This document shows positions 53,601 to 62,056 of a DNA stretch of 64,000 nucleotides, piece after piece. Source of the stretch: Variovorax sp. 770b2 (GTDB lineage: Bacteria; Pseudomonadota; Gammaproteobacteria; Burkholderiales; Burkholderiaceae_C); the NCBI RefSeq assembly GCF_900115685.1, contig NZ_FOXJ01000004.1, positions 334,985 to 398,984 on the forward strand. The letters run 5' to 3'. The stretch's first letter is position 1; each line of letters opens with the position of its first letter. The notes beneath the pieces were generated by a model. It was not told the DNA's origin and did not search any database. It saw nothing but the letters and a program-made list of their open reading frames with translations. The position numbers and the translations under genes were made by a program.

Positions 53601-54679
53601 TTTCCGGGAGCCCCTGTGCGCCCAAACTGATTGAGATAGTTGATGGCGCCGCTTCTGCCTTCTTCGCCGCCGAACGGGTTGATTGCGAAGATGCCTGTCT
53701 GGGCGTCCCATTCGGCGTTGGGGTTGGCCACCTTCATGAATGAGGCGTCGACTGTCTTGGGCCCGGCATAGTGCATGGGCGCACGCAGAACACCGCCATA
53801 GCGGCTGGGGGCCGAGTCGAGCAGGTACCCGAAAGCGCCGACACGGATCTTTTCCGCATACCGTTGAATTGTGCCTGCCGGTTTGAATTGCCCGTTTGGA
53901 TATCTTTGGCACAACTCGGGTCTCTGGTTTGCCTCCTGGACAGTGGCGCACACCTCCACGCGCGCGAAGTAGGCCCCTGCCACATTGGTGGAAGCCGAGC
54001 TTTGAGGACCGTACCTCTCGCCGTCGGCACGTGCAGCGCAACTCTGTCCCCCCGGGCCCGCCACGCCGACGTATAGCTTCTCGTAGCAACTACCGAACTC
54101 GACCGTGCCGTTGGCCTGGAGGCCCTTGAACTTGGTCAACGGAATGAACTTGTCCAGGTTGCCGGCGATGCTCTTGCGCGGGAAGTTGCCTGCCTTGTAG
54201 TCGTCGGGCCGAAGCACTGCGCGCTGCAATACCGTCTGAGTCGTGGCGTCCACGATCCTATCGCCGCCGGTCAGTGCGTAGCGCATCATGTCGATGGCTG
54301 ACGACGCGGACCAATTCAGCAGATTTCCGCTCCACTTGTTGCTGCATTCGATGGCGCTTGCAGTCTTGCTTGCATCCGCAACACGCACGAAATAGCCGCT
54401 GCTATCGTTCACGTAGCGATAGTCGTAGCACCCCATCGGATCCCAATAGCCCAGATAAGTCTCGCTTGGTGAGAACGCCTGCTTGTAGGCCTCTCCCGTG
54501 GTCGGATACTCCACTGAGAGTGCGAGCGCCAGGTTCGGGCTCACCAGCGCACCAGCAGCGAACAGCGGGCCCTGGGCGATGTCGGCCATGGGAGGCGCCG
54601 CAATGGCAAGTCCCTGTGCGGTCATGACACACAGTGCGGCCGCAAACCACCGAAATTTCTGTTGAATCCGCATCTTCAT
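50636..54679 (-). CDS. pilY1: Type IV pilus tip/biogenesis protein PilY1
   Basis: 1347 residues with a Sec signal peptide (KFRWFAAALCVMTAQGLAIAA). The N-terminal part (residues about 30-620) is variable, with the GYWDP and YDYRYV region typical of the family. The C-terminal part is the conserved PilY1 beta-propeller (VYVGANDGMLHAFDAQTGVELFAYVPRM, VLVSGVGGGGRGAFALDVTDPSAFD, VLFGTGKYIE). A calcium-binding-like DSNNDGN stretch lies near residue 605. PilY1 caps the pilus, and acts in twitching, adhesion and surface sensing. It is the fourth gene of the operon, 15 bases after pilX and overlapping pilE. Confidence 0.92.
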   Translation of the reverse strand: MKMRIQQKFRWFAAALCVMTAQGLAIAAPPMADIAQGPLFAAGALVSPNLALALSVEYPTTGEAYKQAFSPSETYLGYWDPMGCYDYRYVNDSSGYFVRVADASKTASAIECSNKWSGNLLNWSASSAIDMMRYALTGGDRIVDATTQTVLQRAVLRPDDYKAGNFPRKSIAGNLDKFIPLTKFKGLQANGTVEFGSCYEKLYVGVAGPGGQSCAARADGERYGPQSSASTNVAGAYFARVEVCATVQEANQRPELCQRYPNGQFKPAGTIQRYAEKIRVGAFGYLLDSAPSRYGGVLRAPMHYAGPKTVDASFMKVANPNAEWDAQTGIFAINPFGGEEGRSGAINYLNQFGRTGAPGNYKAADPVGELYYETMRYLQGLQPTPQATQGITAGMKDGFPVYNNTAFWGQGARKNWDPVVASCQRNYILAIGDQETHRDRSFPGFPIGVARGRSDGDFSRNANPDDFEPDISRWTALLGAFENREAIPYTHPSGKTGLTTAGNLGPVTWQRGENSRQLSASIMANAETGSAFGSYGMAGLAYWANTQQIRADYPDARIKTYMIDVDQYGDGSSRGARQSDGFTNMRGSQMYLAAKYGGFDDSNNDGNPFKSSDGNYRSEWADGVDDDGNPKPANFFLASTPSRMIAAIQRIFREASNSSGTVMGGATSGSRVASPVSVYVPEFDPERWSGSLLAYALMLDPSSEEIVQAPDPSWNAGMLLTTGSSTGVAGSKPPAQTARKIFSLLGNGSAVPFLWTSLDDSAKRLLNTAPYASPPEQDARGQERLNYLRGDRSAEADVAGTATPLRRRSSIMGDVLNSAPIFVGAPGGKHSGALYAAFVSTHKSRKHAVYVGANDGMLHAFDAQTGVELFAYVPRMVFPALAAYTSPSYEHRPYVDAPPVAEEAKVGSAWKTVLVSGVGGGGRGAFALDVTDPSAFDSDHVMWEFSGTDDADMGYVTQSPKILSFKTRAAEGSNAAVYRSFAVVPSGYNNGNSTRRAALFLLALDKPTSQAWQLGTNYYKILLPDPVDGMVNALSTPSEYATSDGTVRFMYGGDTQGNLWKFDFTQNAPWSDANALAFEKKPLFVAQDANSKRQPITVAPQVALGAGGGAVVLFGTGKYIEADDARAASYVPQSIYGVFDNGTRITNGRASLMVRTAAPGDDKSKLTVTGGTFAYGAYDANKPESTPRRGWYFDLADATSHGERQVTAMQLVDGRLIFNTLMPNPNVCGAGGGGRTCLVNAATGLTEGQSCNISSIGILSSPIVMQEGYGTFTGTNSLGARTESKRLRTLNLGTGSGDGKAGQKIEDLGKISALAARISWRQVPNYKDVKTRLDGAKAQPGKGGSAP

Positions 54680-54694
54680 TTTTTCTCCCCCGGC

Positions 54695-55354
54695 TTAGCA
54701 GCCGGGGCTGGCGTTGAACTTCCTGACGATGCCCTGCAGCACCACTTGCGTCTCCGCGCGCACGCCATAGCCGATGGCCGTGACACGGAAAAGGTATGTG
54801 CGCTGATCAGCGCCCGCTCCGACCAACTCATTTGGGGCATAGCCCCCGTTGTTCGGCAAGGCCTCGATCACGTATCGCGGCCTTCGCGCGGTCGAAACCC
54901 CGCGCGGGTTGTCCTTGTCGGCGGCTAAGTAGGTCTGGTCGGTGAAGGTGCCCAGTTCGACCGATCTCGCGTCGTCACTTGAAAATGACACGCCCAGCCA
55001 AGCCGGGGCGTCGCCTGCAGGACTGCCCAGGCACAGGCCGCGGCTCGCCGCATCCTCCCCGCAGCCCGCCTTGAAGGCCGAGACGTCGCCTTTCTCGCTG
55101 AACGCACACAGCCGCGCCTTCCTGGACCGATTCGGGCCGGTGATATCGAGTTCGGCGTCCTGCAAGGCGGCCTCCGCGGCTTGGAACGCGACTTCGAGAT
55201 CGCGATCGTTGCGAGCTCCTTTTTCGTTGACGAGGGACAGTGAGGCCGCCCCGACGCCGAGCACCGTGGTGATGATCAGCAGCAACAACACGACGATGAG
55301 GGACATGCCCCGCTGACGCCGCATGGCCTTCGCGGGAACGCCTGTGCACCTCAT
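54695..55354 (-). CDS. pilX: Type IV pilus assembly protein PilX
   Basis: 219 residues with an N-terminal hydrophobic helix after a basic leader (QRGMSLIVVLLLLIITTVLGVGAASL) and the conserved NEKGARNDRDLEVAFQAAEAALQDAE block, the PilX N-terminal domain signature. The C-terminus includes FRVTAIGYGVRAETQVVLQ. The ATG overlaps the pilW stop by four bases. PilX is a minor pilin-like component of the priming complex and a neighbour of PilY1. Confidence 0.88.
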   Translation of the reverse strand: MRCTGVPAKAMRRQRGMSLIVVLLLLIITTVLGVGAASLSLVNEKGARNDRDLEVAFQAAEAALQDAELDITGPNRSRKARLCAFSEKGDVSAFKAGCGEDAASRGLCLGSPAGDAPAWLGVSFSSDDARSVELGTFTDQTYLAADKDNPRGVSTARRPRYVIEALPNNGGYAPNELVGAGADQRTYLFRVTAIGYGVRAETQVVLQGIVRKFNASPGC

Positions 55355-56331
55355 GCGGGCGCCCTCAGCGGATTGCGGATGACCACGGTCTGCGTCACCG
55401 CGCGGCGCAGTCGCCCGTCGTCGGTTGGCGTGAAGCTCACGTCGTCGAACTCGGCACCCAAGGGCTTGATGGTCTCCGGCGCGCTCCCCGTGCGAGCTGC
55501 GCCGGAGGCGCTGCGAATCACCATGCCGATGCGAACTGCCGTCACCCTGCGCCACTTCTCGATCTCGGTCCTGGCGCCGGCGATCTCCGCATCCTTGATC
55601 TGTCCGGCATCCATCCATGCGTTCGGCGTCATGTCTGCGTCGTTGTCCGTGTCCACGCCATACACGACCTTGAACACCTCGACCCCGCGTACCACGGAGA
55701 CAGATTTGAATGCGCCGCTGTTGTCGCGGTACTTGCAGAACAGTTCCGGTTCGCCCGCAGTTCCCTGCGCAACATAGAAAACACTCCAGGCCCGATCGTC
55801 CAGAGAAGGTGATGCGCCCGGAGGCTCGGGCTGTAAGCCCGCACAATTGATCATGGTTCCGTCCGACTGGTCACTGTCGCCGACCTCCCAGTCGGCACGA
55901 GCGAAGAAGCGGACCATCAACGAATCGTTGCCCAGATCTCCTCTGGGCGCGCTGTCGTTCGTGCCATAGCCGATTGCTGACGCCGGCACTGCACTGCCTA
56001 CACGCGTTGCGCCGGCCAAGCTCAGGTCGTAGATGCTGCCGGTTGGTGCCAAGGTGAGTGCGCTCGCTACAGCGCGCGTGTCCACGTCGGGCGTGTAGTC
56101 GGTATACGCCGACTGCTGGACGATAGTCCTTACCAGATAGCTCGCAAAGCGCGAGGAGTCCTGCAAGGCCTGGGACTGGGAGTCGGTGGTGAAAAGCTGC
56201 TTGCTTGCAATGAAGCCCGCACTTGCCACCAGCACAACCAGCAGTCCCAAGGCCATGGAGACCATCAGTTCGACCAATGTCAGGCCTCGCTGAGCCCGCG
56301 ATATGCGTTCGATGCTTTTCATGCGTCTCAA
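55351..56331 (-). CDS. pilW: Type IV pilus assembly protein PilW
   Basis: 326 residues with a prepilin-type leader (RISRAQRG / LTLVELMVSMALGLLVVLVASAGF), followed by the long C-terminal domain usual for PilW, including the NDSLMVRFFA and VEVFKVVYGVD blocks. Starts at ATG 56331, overlapping the pilV stop; an ATG three codons later is possible. It is a minor pilin that acts with PilV and PilX below the PilY1 tip. Confidence 0.88.
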   Translation of the reverse strand: MRRMKSIERISRAQRGLTLVELMVSMALGLLVVLVASAGFIASKQLFTTDSQSQALQDSSRFASYLVRTIVQQSAYTDYTPDVDTRAVASALTLAPTGSIYDLSLAGATRVGSAVPASAIGYGTNDSAPRGDLGNDSLMVRFFARADWEVGDSDQSDGTMINCAGLQPEPPGASPSLDDRAWSVFYVAQGTAGEPELFCKYRDNSGAFKSVSVVRGVEVFKVVYGVDTDNDADMTPNAWMDAGQIKDAEIAGARTEIEKWRRVTAVRIGMVIRSASGAARTGSAPETIKPLGAEFDDVSFTPTDDGRLRRAVTQTVVIRNPLRAPA

Positions 56332-56939
56332 CTCGGCGGACTGGTGCCGGCATAACTCTGGCCGGGAGCCAGCGGAAATACGATGCGTGGAGCGAGATCC
56401 GCCCCCTTGTCTATCGTCGATTGCTCCGCGCGACTATTGTCGCGAGGCGTCCAGCCGATCTTGACGACCAAGATGCCGGCGTTGCTGCACTCCCAGTCGT
56501 AGGAGCCATCGGCCTTGAGTGCGGCGTTGTCAAAACACACAGCCACCTTAGCGCCCGGCAGCGCCTTATCGATGCGTGCCACCCACTCACGCGCATCCCA
56601 TGCGGCAAGCTCCTGCGGCTCGCATGCGATGCTGCTGCAGTTCTTTCCGGTGGAAGCGGGGGTCGCATCACCCGGGTTGCGCCTGAGCAGGTATTTGTTC
56701 TTGGCCGCGTCGGTGGAAACGGCAACCGTCTTGTTGGTCCGAACTTTTTCGGAGAACTCGCGTGAGAAATTCACAGCGGCAGTGAAGTTGCCCGATTCCG
56801 TGGTGGTGCGCATGGCCTGCAACAACATGCCGGCAGCCCCGAGCAAACCCAGCATCAGCACCGCGATGGAAACCAGAACCTCCAGCAGCGAAAACCCGTG
56901 CCCGTTCCGTCGCTGCCGACCTCTGTCGCAACGGGTCAT
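56328..56939 (-). CDS. pilV: Type IV pilus modification protein PilV
   Basis: 203 residues from ATG 56939. Leader RNGHG / FSLLEVLVSIAVLMLGLLGAAGMLLQAMRTTTESG is the PilV signature, and two Cys pairs occur in the globular domain. First gene of the minor-pilin operon pilV-pilW-pilX-pilY1-pilE-fimT, each joined by short overlaps or small gaps. The promoter should lie in 56940-57200 but was not identified. Confidence 0.88.
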   Translation of the reverse strand: MTRCDRGRQRRNGHGFSLLEVLVSIAVLMLGLLGAAGMLLQAMRTTTESGNFTAAVNFSREFSEKVRTNKTVAVSTDAAKNKYLLRRNPGDATPASTGKNCSSIACEPQELAAWDAREWVARIDKALPGAKVAVCFDNAALKADGSYDWECSNAGILVVKIGWTPRDNSRAEQSTIDKGADLAPRIVFPLAPGQSYAGTSPPS

Positions 56940-58249
56940 TGCCTTGCAGGCTCCCGCGATAGAAGGGGGACCAATGGCAATGAAGCGAGGCGTCGTCAAG
57001 TTTGTTTCTCGCTGATTTCTTGCAAGGGGGGGAGGTTCGCCGTGGAGCATCCAGTCTGAGCCACCCCGGGTGGATTCGCGCCGATCGATGCGAAGGTATG
57101 TCGCGTTTTGCGAAGACATGTACTCTGCCGAAAAACTTCGAACCCGGAGCGGGCGGAGTCGTGAAGCGAGCATTGAGGTGAGCTATGGGTTTTGGCGGCC
57201 CTAAGCACGGCCGGCCGACAGATTCCCGGACCGATTGCATAGATGCGCCGAAATATGCTCATGATCTTGAAGGTTCGGAGAACTCTATGACTGACCGTCC
57301 CCCGAACTTCGTCGGGGCTCGGCTGCCTGTGCAGGTTCAGCTGCCTCGCCCATTCCCTTGGGTAGCGTTTGGGAGTGCCGAATCGAGGGACCAGAGTGAT
57401 TGTGTAGGCCTTGGCTCTTCGCCCATAACTTCGCTTTCACGGCGGGCCTTCTTCGCTCAACTCGAAATTCATGCGTATCGAAAGATGCTTCGCGTAACAG
57501 GTCTTCTCTTCGCCTGCTCGCGATGATGGAGGAGTGCTTCTTCGTAAAAACAGATATCTTGGGCGTCTCAACATGGCATTGAAATTCGCGGGATCGAAGT
57601 CCCAACACCTCAAGGGTCCGAAAGCGGCGGAAAGTACCTCAAATGGCGAATGAGCACCGAGTGCAATCAGGCCCTTCTTGATGGCGTAGACCGCTACGCG
57701 AAGGAGAAGGGGCGCGGCGGCGTTTCGTTCTGCATGTATGGTGGGCCTAACGCACTGGATCAAAGTCAGGAGAATCGCTCCAGCAGTTCCCGGATATCGC
57801 ATGAAACAAGGGAAACTCGCACCTGTATAAATGCAAATGACCGTCGGCGCACGGGCGGGCGCCGTGCAGCCTCCATGAACAGATCGGCGGATAGCGACGT
57901 GCCTTATGTTTGTTGAAAGGGCATCGTCACTGCGGCCTCGAGTTGTTTAAGCGGTCGTCGATCACGCACCTGCTTTCCGCTCGGGTATAGATGTCGATCA
58001 TTCAGGCCCATCGTAGTGCGCCTGGCCAGCGAGGCTTGGTGGATTTTCTTCCGTATCGCACCAACGAGTTCCGCTTCGATACCAGCAATTCACGATCGCT
58101 CGCAATTGAGCGGGCGACGTTCGTTGGATATTCTGGAACGCGTTGAGAAGTCCCAAAAAAGAATCTTCGAAACCCTTCTCCGACGAGGGCGGCAGTAGCC
58201 AATTGTCAGAAACCGCGAAGAAGGGAGGGCCGCACATAGCGGGCGCGTG
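56940..58249. other. Long intergenic region, no gene recognised
   Basis: About 1.3 kb between the pilus operon and the T3S operon. Several short overlapping frames exist on both strands (for example a plus-strand frame from 57650), but none has a convincing ribosome site, family motif or length. It may hold decayed genes; it certainly contains the two divergent promoters. Confidence 0.4.
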
Positions 58250-58274
58250 TTCGTTATTACTGCGGGCACTTCGC
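58250..58274 (+). promoter_or_regulatory. PIP box for the methyltransferase-sctC-sctD operon
   Basis: TTCGT-N15-TTCGC, exact, with TAACCT (YANNNT) 31 bases downstream, then the methyltransferase ATG at 58346. It probably drives the whole rightmost operon, including the secretin. Confidence 0.88.
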
Positions 58275-58345
58275 CAGCCCACCGTTGCTATCGAAATCAC
58301 CTGACTAACCTGAATTTGATCATCAGTAAAACCAGGAGTGAAGCG

Positions 58346-59893
58346 ATGGCTTGGAACGAAGGTTACGTCGTGAAAGAGGCGTACACCAGCGGCTACTACC
58401 GTAGGCAGAGCCCCGTCTACCTGAGCGCGGCATGCGCGCTCAACGGTTTCGAGCCTGTGGATACGCGCAAGCCCTTCACGTATTTCGAACTCGGCTCGGG
58501 ACAGGGTTTTACCTCGAACGTCATCGCGGCGAGCAACCCGCACGCGCAATTCTTTGCGGCCGATTTCATGCCGGAGCATGTGGCGACGGGCCGAGAACTT
58601 GCAACCGCCGCCCGATTGAGGAACGTGACGCACCTAGAGAAAAGCTTTGCGCAACTGGCGGCCGGCGAGGTCGACCTTCCGGGCCTCGATTTCATCACCA
58701 TGCACGGCGTCTACTCATGGATCAATGCCGTGAACCGTCGTCATATCGTCGACTTTATCGCGCGCTACCTCAAGCCCGGTGGCATCGTCTATGTGAGCTA
58801 CAACGCGCTGCCGGGATGGTCGATTGCGGCGCCGCTGCAGCGTCTGGTGCTCGAACACGCGCGTGTTCGGCCCGGGAGCCCGGGCACGCAGGTCGCGGGG
58901 GCAAAGGACCTGATCGACCGGTTGTCCCGAGCCGAGGCGTTGTACTTTTCATCCAGTCACGCGAACCCGATCCTGCATCACAGGCTCGAGTCGTGGGCAA
59001 GGGAAAAACCGACATACCTGGCCCACGAATACCTCAATGAATCGTGGCAGGCGCTCTATCACGCCGATGTCGTGCGCGACATGGCTGAAGCCAAGCTCGA
59101 ATTCGCGGTCTCCGCGGAGCTGAGCACCAACGTAGATCCCAGCGAGTTGCCGCCGGCGCAGCGCGAGATCATCGAATCCGTCGACGACCCGGTGATGCGG
59201 GAGACCTTGCTCGACTACTTGCAGAACACTGCTTTTCGAAGCGACATTTTCATCAAAGGTGCACGCCGCACGAGTGCGGCGCGGCGCCGCCAATGGTTGG
59301 GGCAGATCGGCATCGCGCTGACGGTGCCGCGCCAGCATGCGACGCTGGGCGAGTTGGTGAAGGATGCGAATGCGGCCGGCGGTTTCATCGGTCCGATTCT
59401 CGATCTGCTCGAGCGCGGACCGATGTCTGTCCTGGATATCGTCGAGCACATCGGCTGCGCGCCAAAAACGATCTTCAACATCATCATCCTGCTCGAGTGG
59501 CACAGCCAGGGTGCGCCATTCCTATTGAATCCCGATCCGATCCGCAAGGCCGCGTCGTGGCGCCTGAACGCCGAGATAGCGCTGGACGCCATGTTGAATG
59601 ACCGTTATCGGGTGCTGGCCTCGCCCTTGCTCGGAACCGGTGTGGCTGCGAGCCCGCTGCAGCGGCTCGTGTATCACGCGCTTCGGCACGATCCATATTC
59701 GGTGAACATCGAGGCGATCGCGCATTGGAGCTGCCAGGCGATTGCCGACCAGCGTTCTCCCCAGGGTGTGCCAGTCGCAGCGGGTGCGGAGCCATTGCCA
59801 GTCGGCAATGCCGAGCTGCCGGAGATCCGCCGCCAAGTGGGGGAAATCCTCGCGCTGCATCAACCCGTCTGGCAGCAGCTCCACATGATCTGA
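58346..59893 (+). CDS. SAM-dependent methyltransferase with regulatory domain, first gene of T3S operon
   Basis: 515 residues from ATG 58346, with GGAG eight bases upstream. The N-terminal part is a class I methyltransferase: YTSGYYRRQSPVYLSAACAL entry, SAM-binding YFELGSGQGFTSNVIAASNP, acidic FFAADFMPEH, DFITMHGVYSWI and LKPGGIVYVSYNALPGW. Then comes the methyltransferase regulatory domain (PF10119-like) around residues 200-300 and a winged-helix-like C-terminus. It is driven by an exact PIP box and precedes sctC by 144 bases, which ties it to the T3S system. It might modify an apparatus component, a surface glycan or a host molecule. There is no obvious T3S-type disordered N-terminus. Confidence 0.8.
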   Translation: MAWNEGYVVKEAYTSGYYRRQSPVYLSAACALNGFEPVDTRKPFTYFELGSGQGFTSNVIAASNPHAQFFAADFMPEHVATGRELATAARLRNVTHLEKSFAQLAAGEVDLPGLDFITMHGVYSWINAVNRRHIVDFIARYLKPGGIVYVSYNALPGWSIAAPLQRLVLEHARVRPGSPGTQVAGAKDLIDRLSRAEALYFSSSHANPILHHRLESWAREKPTYLAHEYLNESWQALYHADVVRDMAEAKLEFAVSAELSTNVDPSELPPAQREIIESVDDPVMRETLLDYLQNTAFRSDIFIKGARRTSAARRRQWLGQIGIALTVPRQHATLGELVKDANAAGGFIGPILDLLERGPMSVLDIVEHIGCAPKTIFNIIILLEWHSQGAPFLLNPDPIRKAASWRLNAEIALDAMLNDRYRVLASPLLGTGVAASPLQRLVYHALRHDPYSVNIEAIAHWSCQAIADQRSPQGVPVAAGAEPLPVGNAELPEIRRQVGEILALHQPVWQQLHMI

Positions 59894-60037
59894 GCAGGCG
59901 AGTTGCGCACAGATTCGCGTTACAGCTTGCCTCTTCGCTTGTTGCGCAATGACAGTCCGATCTACGACTTACCGTAGTGACCTGAGAGTGCGGCGCACCT
60001 GCTGCACCGATGACGAAAAACTGGAGTTCAACCTGTC

Positions 60038-62056
60038 ATGCGATCCGCATTAATCCTGGCTATTGCGCTGATGACTCAGGCTTTCGCCGCGCACGCGGAA
60101 CTGCCAAGCACGCGCTTCACCTATCGCGCTGATGGCAAGCGACTCACGGAGGTGCTGCAGGATTTTGCCGCCTCGCAGACTATCTCAATAGTCATCGATG
60201 CGGGCGTCGATGGCTCCGTCAACGGGCAGTTCGACGCCAAGCCTGCGGCGTTCCTCGATGCGCTCGGCAAGAGCTACGGAATCATCTGGTACTACGACGG
60301 TGTGACCTTGTTCGTGTACCCATCGCGCATGATGCAGAGCCGCCTTTTCCGCATGCGCGGCTACTCTCGCGACAGCGTAAGCCACATGCTTTCTTCGATG
60401 GGGCTGGGCGACCCGCGCTTTCCACTGCGCTTCAACGATGCGGAGCAGACTCTACTCGCGTATGGCCCGCCTCGGCATATCGAACTCGTGCAGACCGTCA
60501 TCGATACGCTAGACGGCACCGCCCGGGATCGCGTGGGCGCTGCCATTCGGGTGTTCCCGCTGACCAACGTCACGGCGTCAGACCGGGTGTCGGGCAACGT
60601 CCGGGTCCCGGGCTTGGCGACCACGCTCAACAACCTGTTCACTCGGGGGGCGCGAGCTGCAGGGGGGGCGCCGGAGGCCAACTCGGCGGGGGGCGCCGAC
60701 ACGTCTTCGAATGGAAATCCGAGCAAGCGCCGCGCGATGGAGATGGCTTACGGTGCGCGTGCCGCGGACCCTCAGGGCGGATCTGCCCGCAAGGACGGCG
60801 TGCGCGATGCGGCGGGGCGGCTGATCGTGCCTGAAGTCGGCGGCGAGGTCTCGCAGGATGACGTGCCTTTCTTTCAGGCGGACGAAGCATCGAATTCGAT
60901 CATCGTGCGCGGCGTGCCTGAGCGGATGAACCAGTACCAGGAGCTCATTCGCCAACTCGACGTGCCGCAGGCGCTCGTGGAGATAGAGGCGACGATCATC
61001 GACGTGAGCAGCGAATCCTACGATTCGCTCGGTATCGAGTGGGAGTTCTCGCGGTCCGCGGGCGGCAGTCTTGCCGTGTCGTCGGGCAGTCCGAGCGTGG
61101 GAACGAGCAATGGTCCTGCGGTGAACATTGGCCTACCGAACGTGACTACGCTGATCTCCAATGCGGGACGCTCGTTGCTCGCACGTATCCGTGCACTGGA
61201 GAGCACGGGCAATGCACGCATCATTGCGCATCCCAAGGTGCTAGGCACCGCCAACCGCATGGCCAGCATGATCGACAAGCGACAGGCGTCGGTTCGTGTC
61301 GCTGGAAATCTGGATGTCGGCCTGTACACCGTGGAGGCAGGCACCACGTTGCAGGTCATGCCTCAGATCGTGCTCAATGGCGGCCGCAGAGAGGTTCGGC
61401 TGTCGCTATATATCGAGGACGGCAGCTTCGAGGGCGCGCTTGTCGATTCCATCCCGATCATCAAGAAGACCGAGATCCGTACTGATGCAGCCTTGTTGGA
61501 AGGTGAGAGCTTGCTCATCGGAGGCATCTCCGTCGAGACTGACACCACCGGGCGCAGTGGCCTGCCGGGCCTGTCGAAGGTGCCGCTGGTCGGAGGGTTG
61601 TTCCGTCATGACGAGGGCGTCAAGTCCAGGCGTGAACGACTCTTTCTGATCACGCCGAAACTCGTGAGCCTGAAGCCGGCGGTGGAATTGCGGCCTTCAG
61701 AGACCTCGTCGCTGCCGTCTGTGGGGGGGGCTGCGCCGGTTTCAGCGCAGCCCCCGGCCGCGCCAGCTGTAGCCGTGCCTGCGCCGGTCGCTCCGCAATC
61801 CTCTGTTGTGCTGCCTGTAGAGGTGCCTGCGCCAGTCTCGTCGCAACCCTCTGCCGTGCTGCCGGTGGAGGTTCCCGCACCGGTCGCGCCGCAACCCCGA
61901 GCCTCCGGCAAGAGCACGCATACGGCGCAGTCGGACCAGGCAGCTGTAGAGCCGCCCGCTCTCGTTCTTCTGGAGGCCGCAATGCCCGGCAATGCGCTGT
62001 CCCTAGCGCAGTACGTCGCCGACCTGGATTCCGCAGTCGAATGGAGCGCGCGATGA
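60038..62056 (+). CDS. sctC: Type III secretion outer-membrane secretin
   Basis: 672 residues. Signal peptide MRSALILAIALMTQAFAAHA, N0 domain (FTYRADGKRLTEVLQDFAASQ), N1 (LFRMRGYSRDSVSHMLSSMG), N3 (VRGVPERMNQYQELIRQLDVPQALVEIEATIIDVS) and the C-terminal secretin domain (RIIAHPKVLGTANRMASM, LLIGGISVETDTTGRSGLPGLSKVPLVGGLFRH). This is SctC (HrcC), the outer-membrane ring. Compared with ordinary HrcC it carries a C-terminal Pro/Val-rich tail of near-identical VPAPV..Q.S.VLPVE units (about 61770-61905). It lies downstream of the methyltransferase and overlaps sctD by four bases. Confidence 0.93.
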   Translation: MRSALILAIALMTQAFAAHAELPSTRFTYRADGKRLTEVLQDFAASQTISIVIDAGVDGSVNGQFDAKPAAFLDALGKSYGIIWYYDGVTLFVYPSRMMQSRLFRMRGYSRDSVSHMLSSMGLGDPRFPLRFNDAEQTLLAYGPPRHIELVQTVIDTLDGTARDRVGAAIRVFPLTNVTASDRVSGNVRVPGLATTLNNLFTRGARAAGGAPEANSAGGADTSSNGNPSKRRAMEMAYGARAADPQGGSARKDGVRDAAGRLIVPEVGGEVSQDDVPFFQADEASNSIIVRGVPERMNQYQELIRQLDVPQALVEIEATIIDVSSESYDSLGIEWEFSRSAGGSLAVSSGSPSVGTSNGPAVNIGLPNVTTLISNAGRSLLARIRALESTGNARIIAHPKVLGTANRMASMIDKRQASVRVAGNLDVGLYTVEAGTTLQVMPQIVLNGGRREVRLSLYIEDGSFEGALVDSIPIIKKTEIRTDAALLEGESLLIGGISVETDTTGRSGLPGLSKVPLVGGLFRHDEGVKSRRERLFLITPKLVSLKPAVELRPSETSSLPSVGGAAPVSAQPPAAPAVAVPAPVAPQSSVVLPVEVPAPVSSQPSAVLPVEVPAPVAPQPRASGKSTHTAQSDQAAVEPPALVLLEAAMPGNALSLAQYVADLDSAVEWSAR

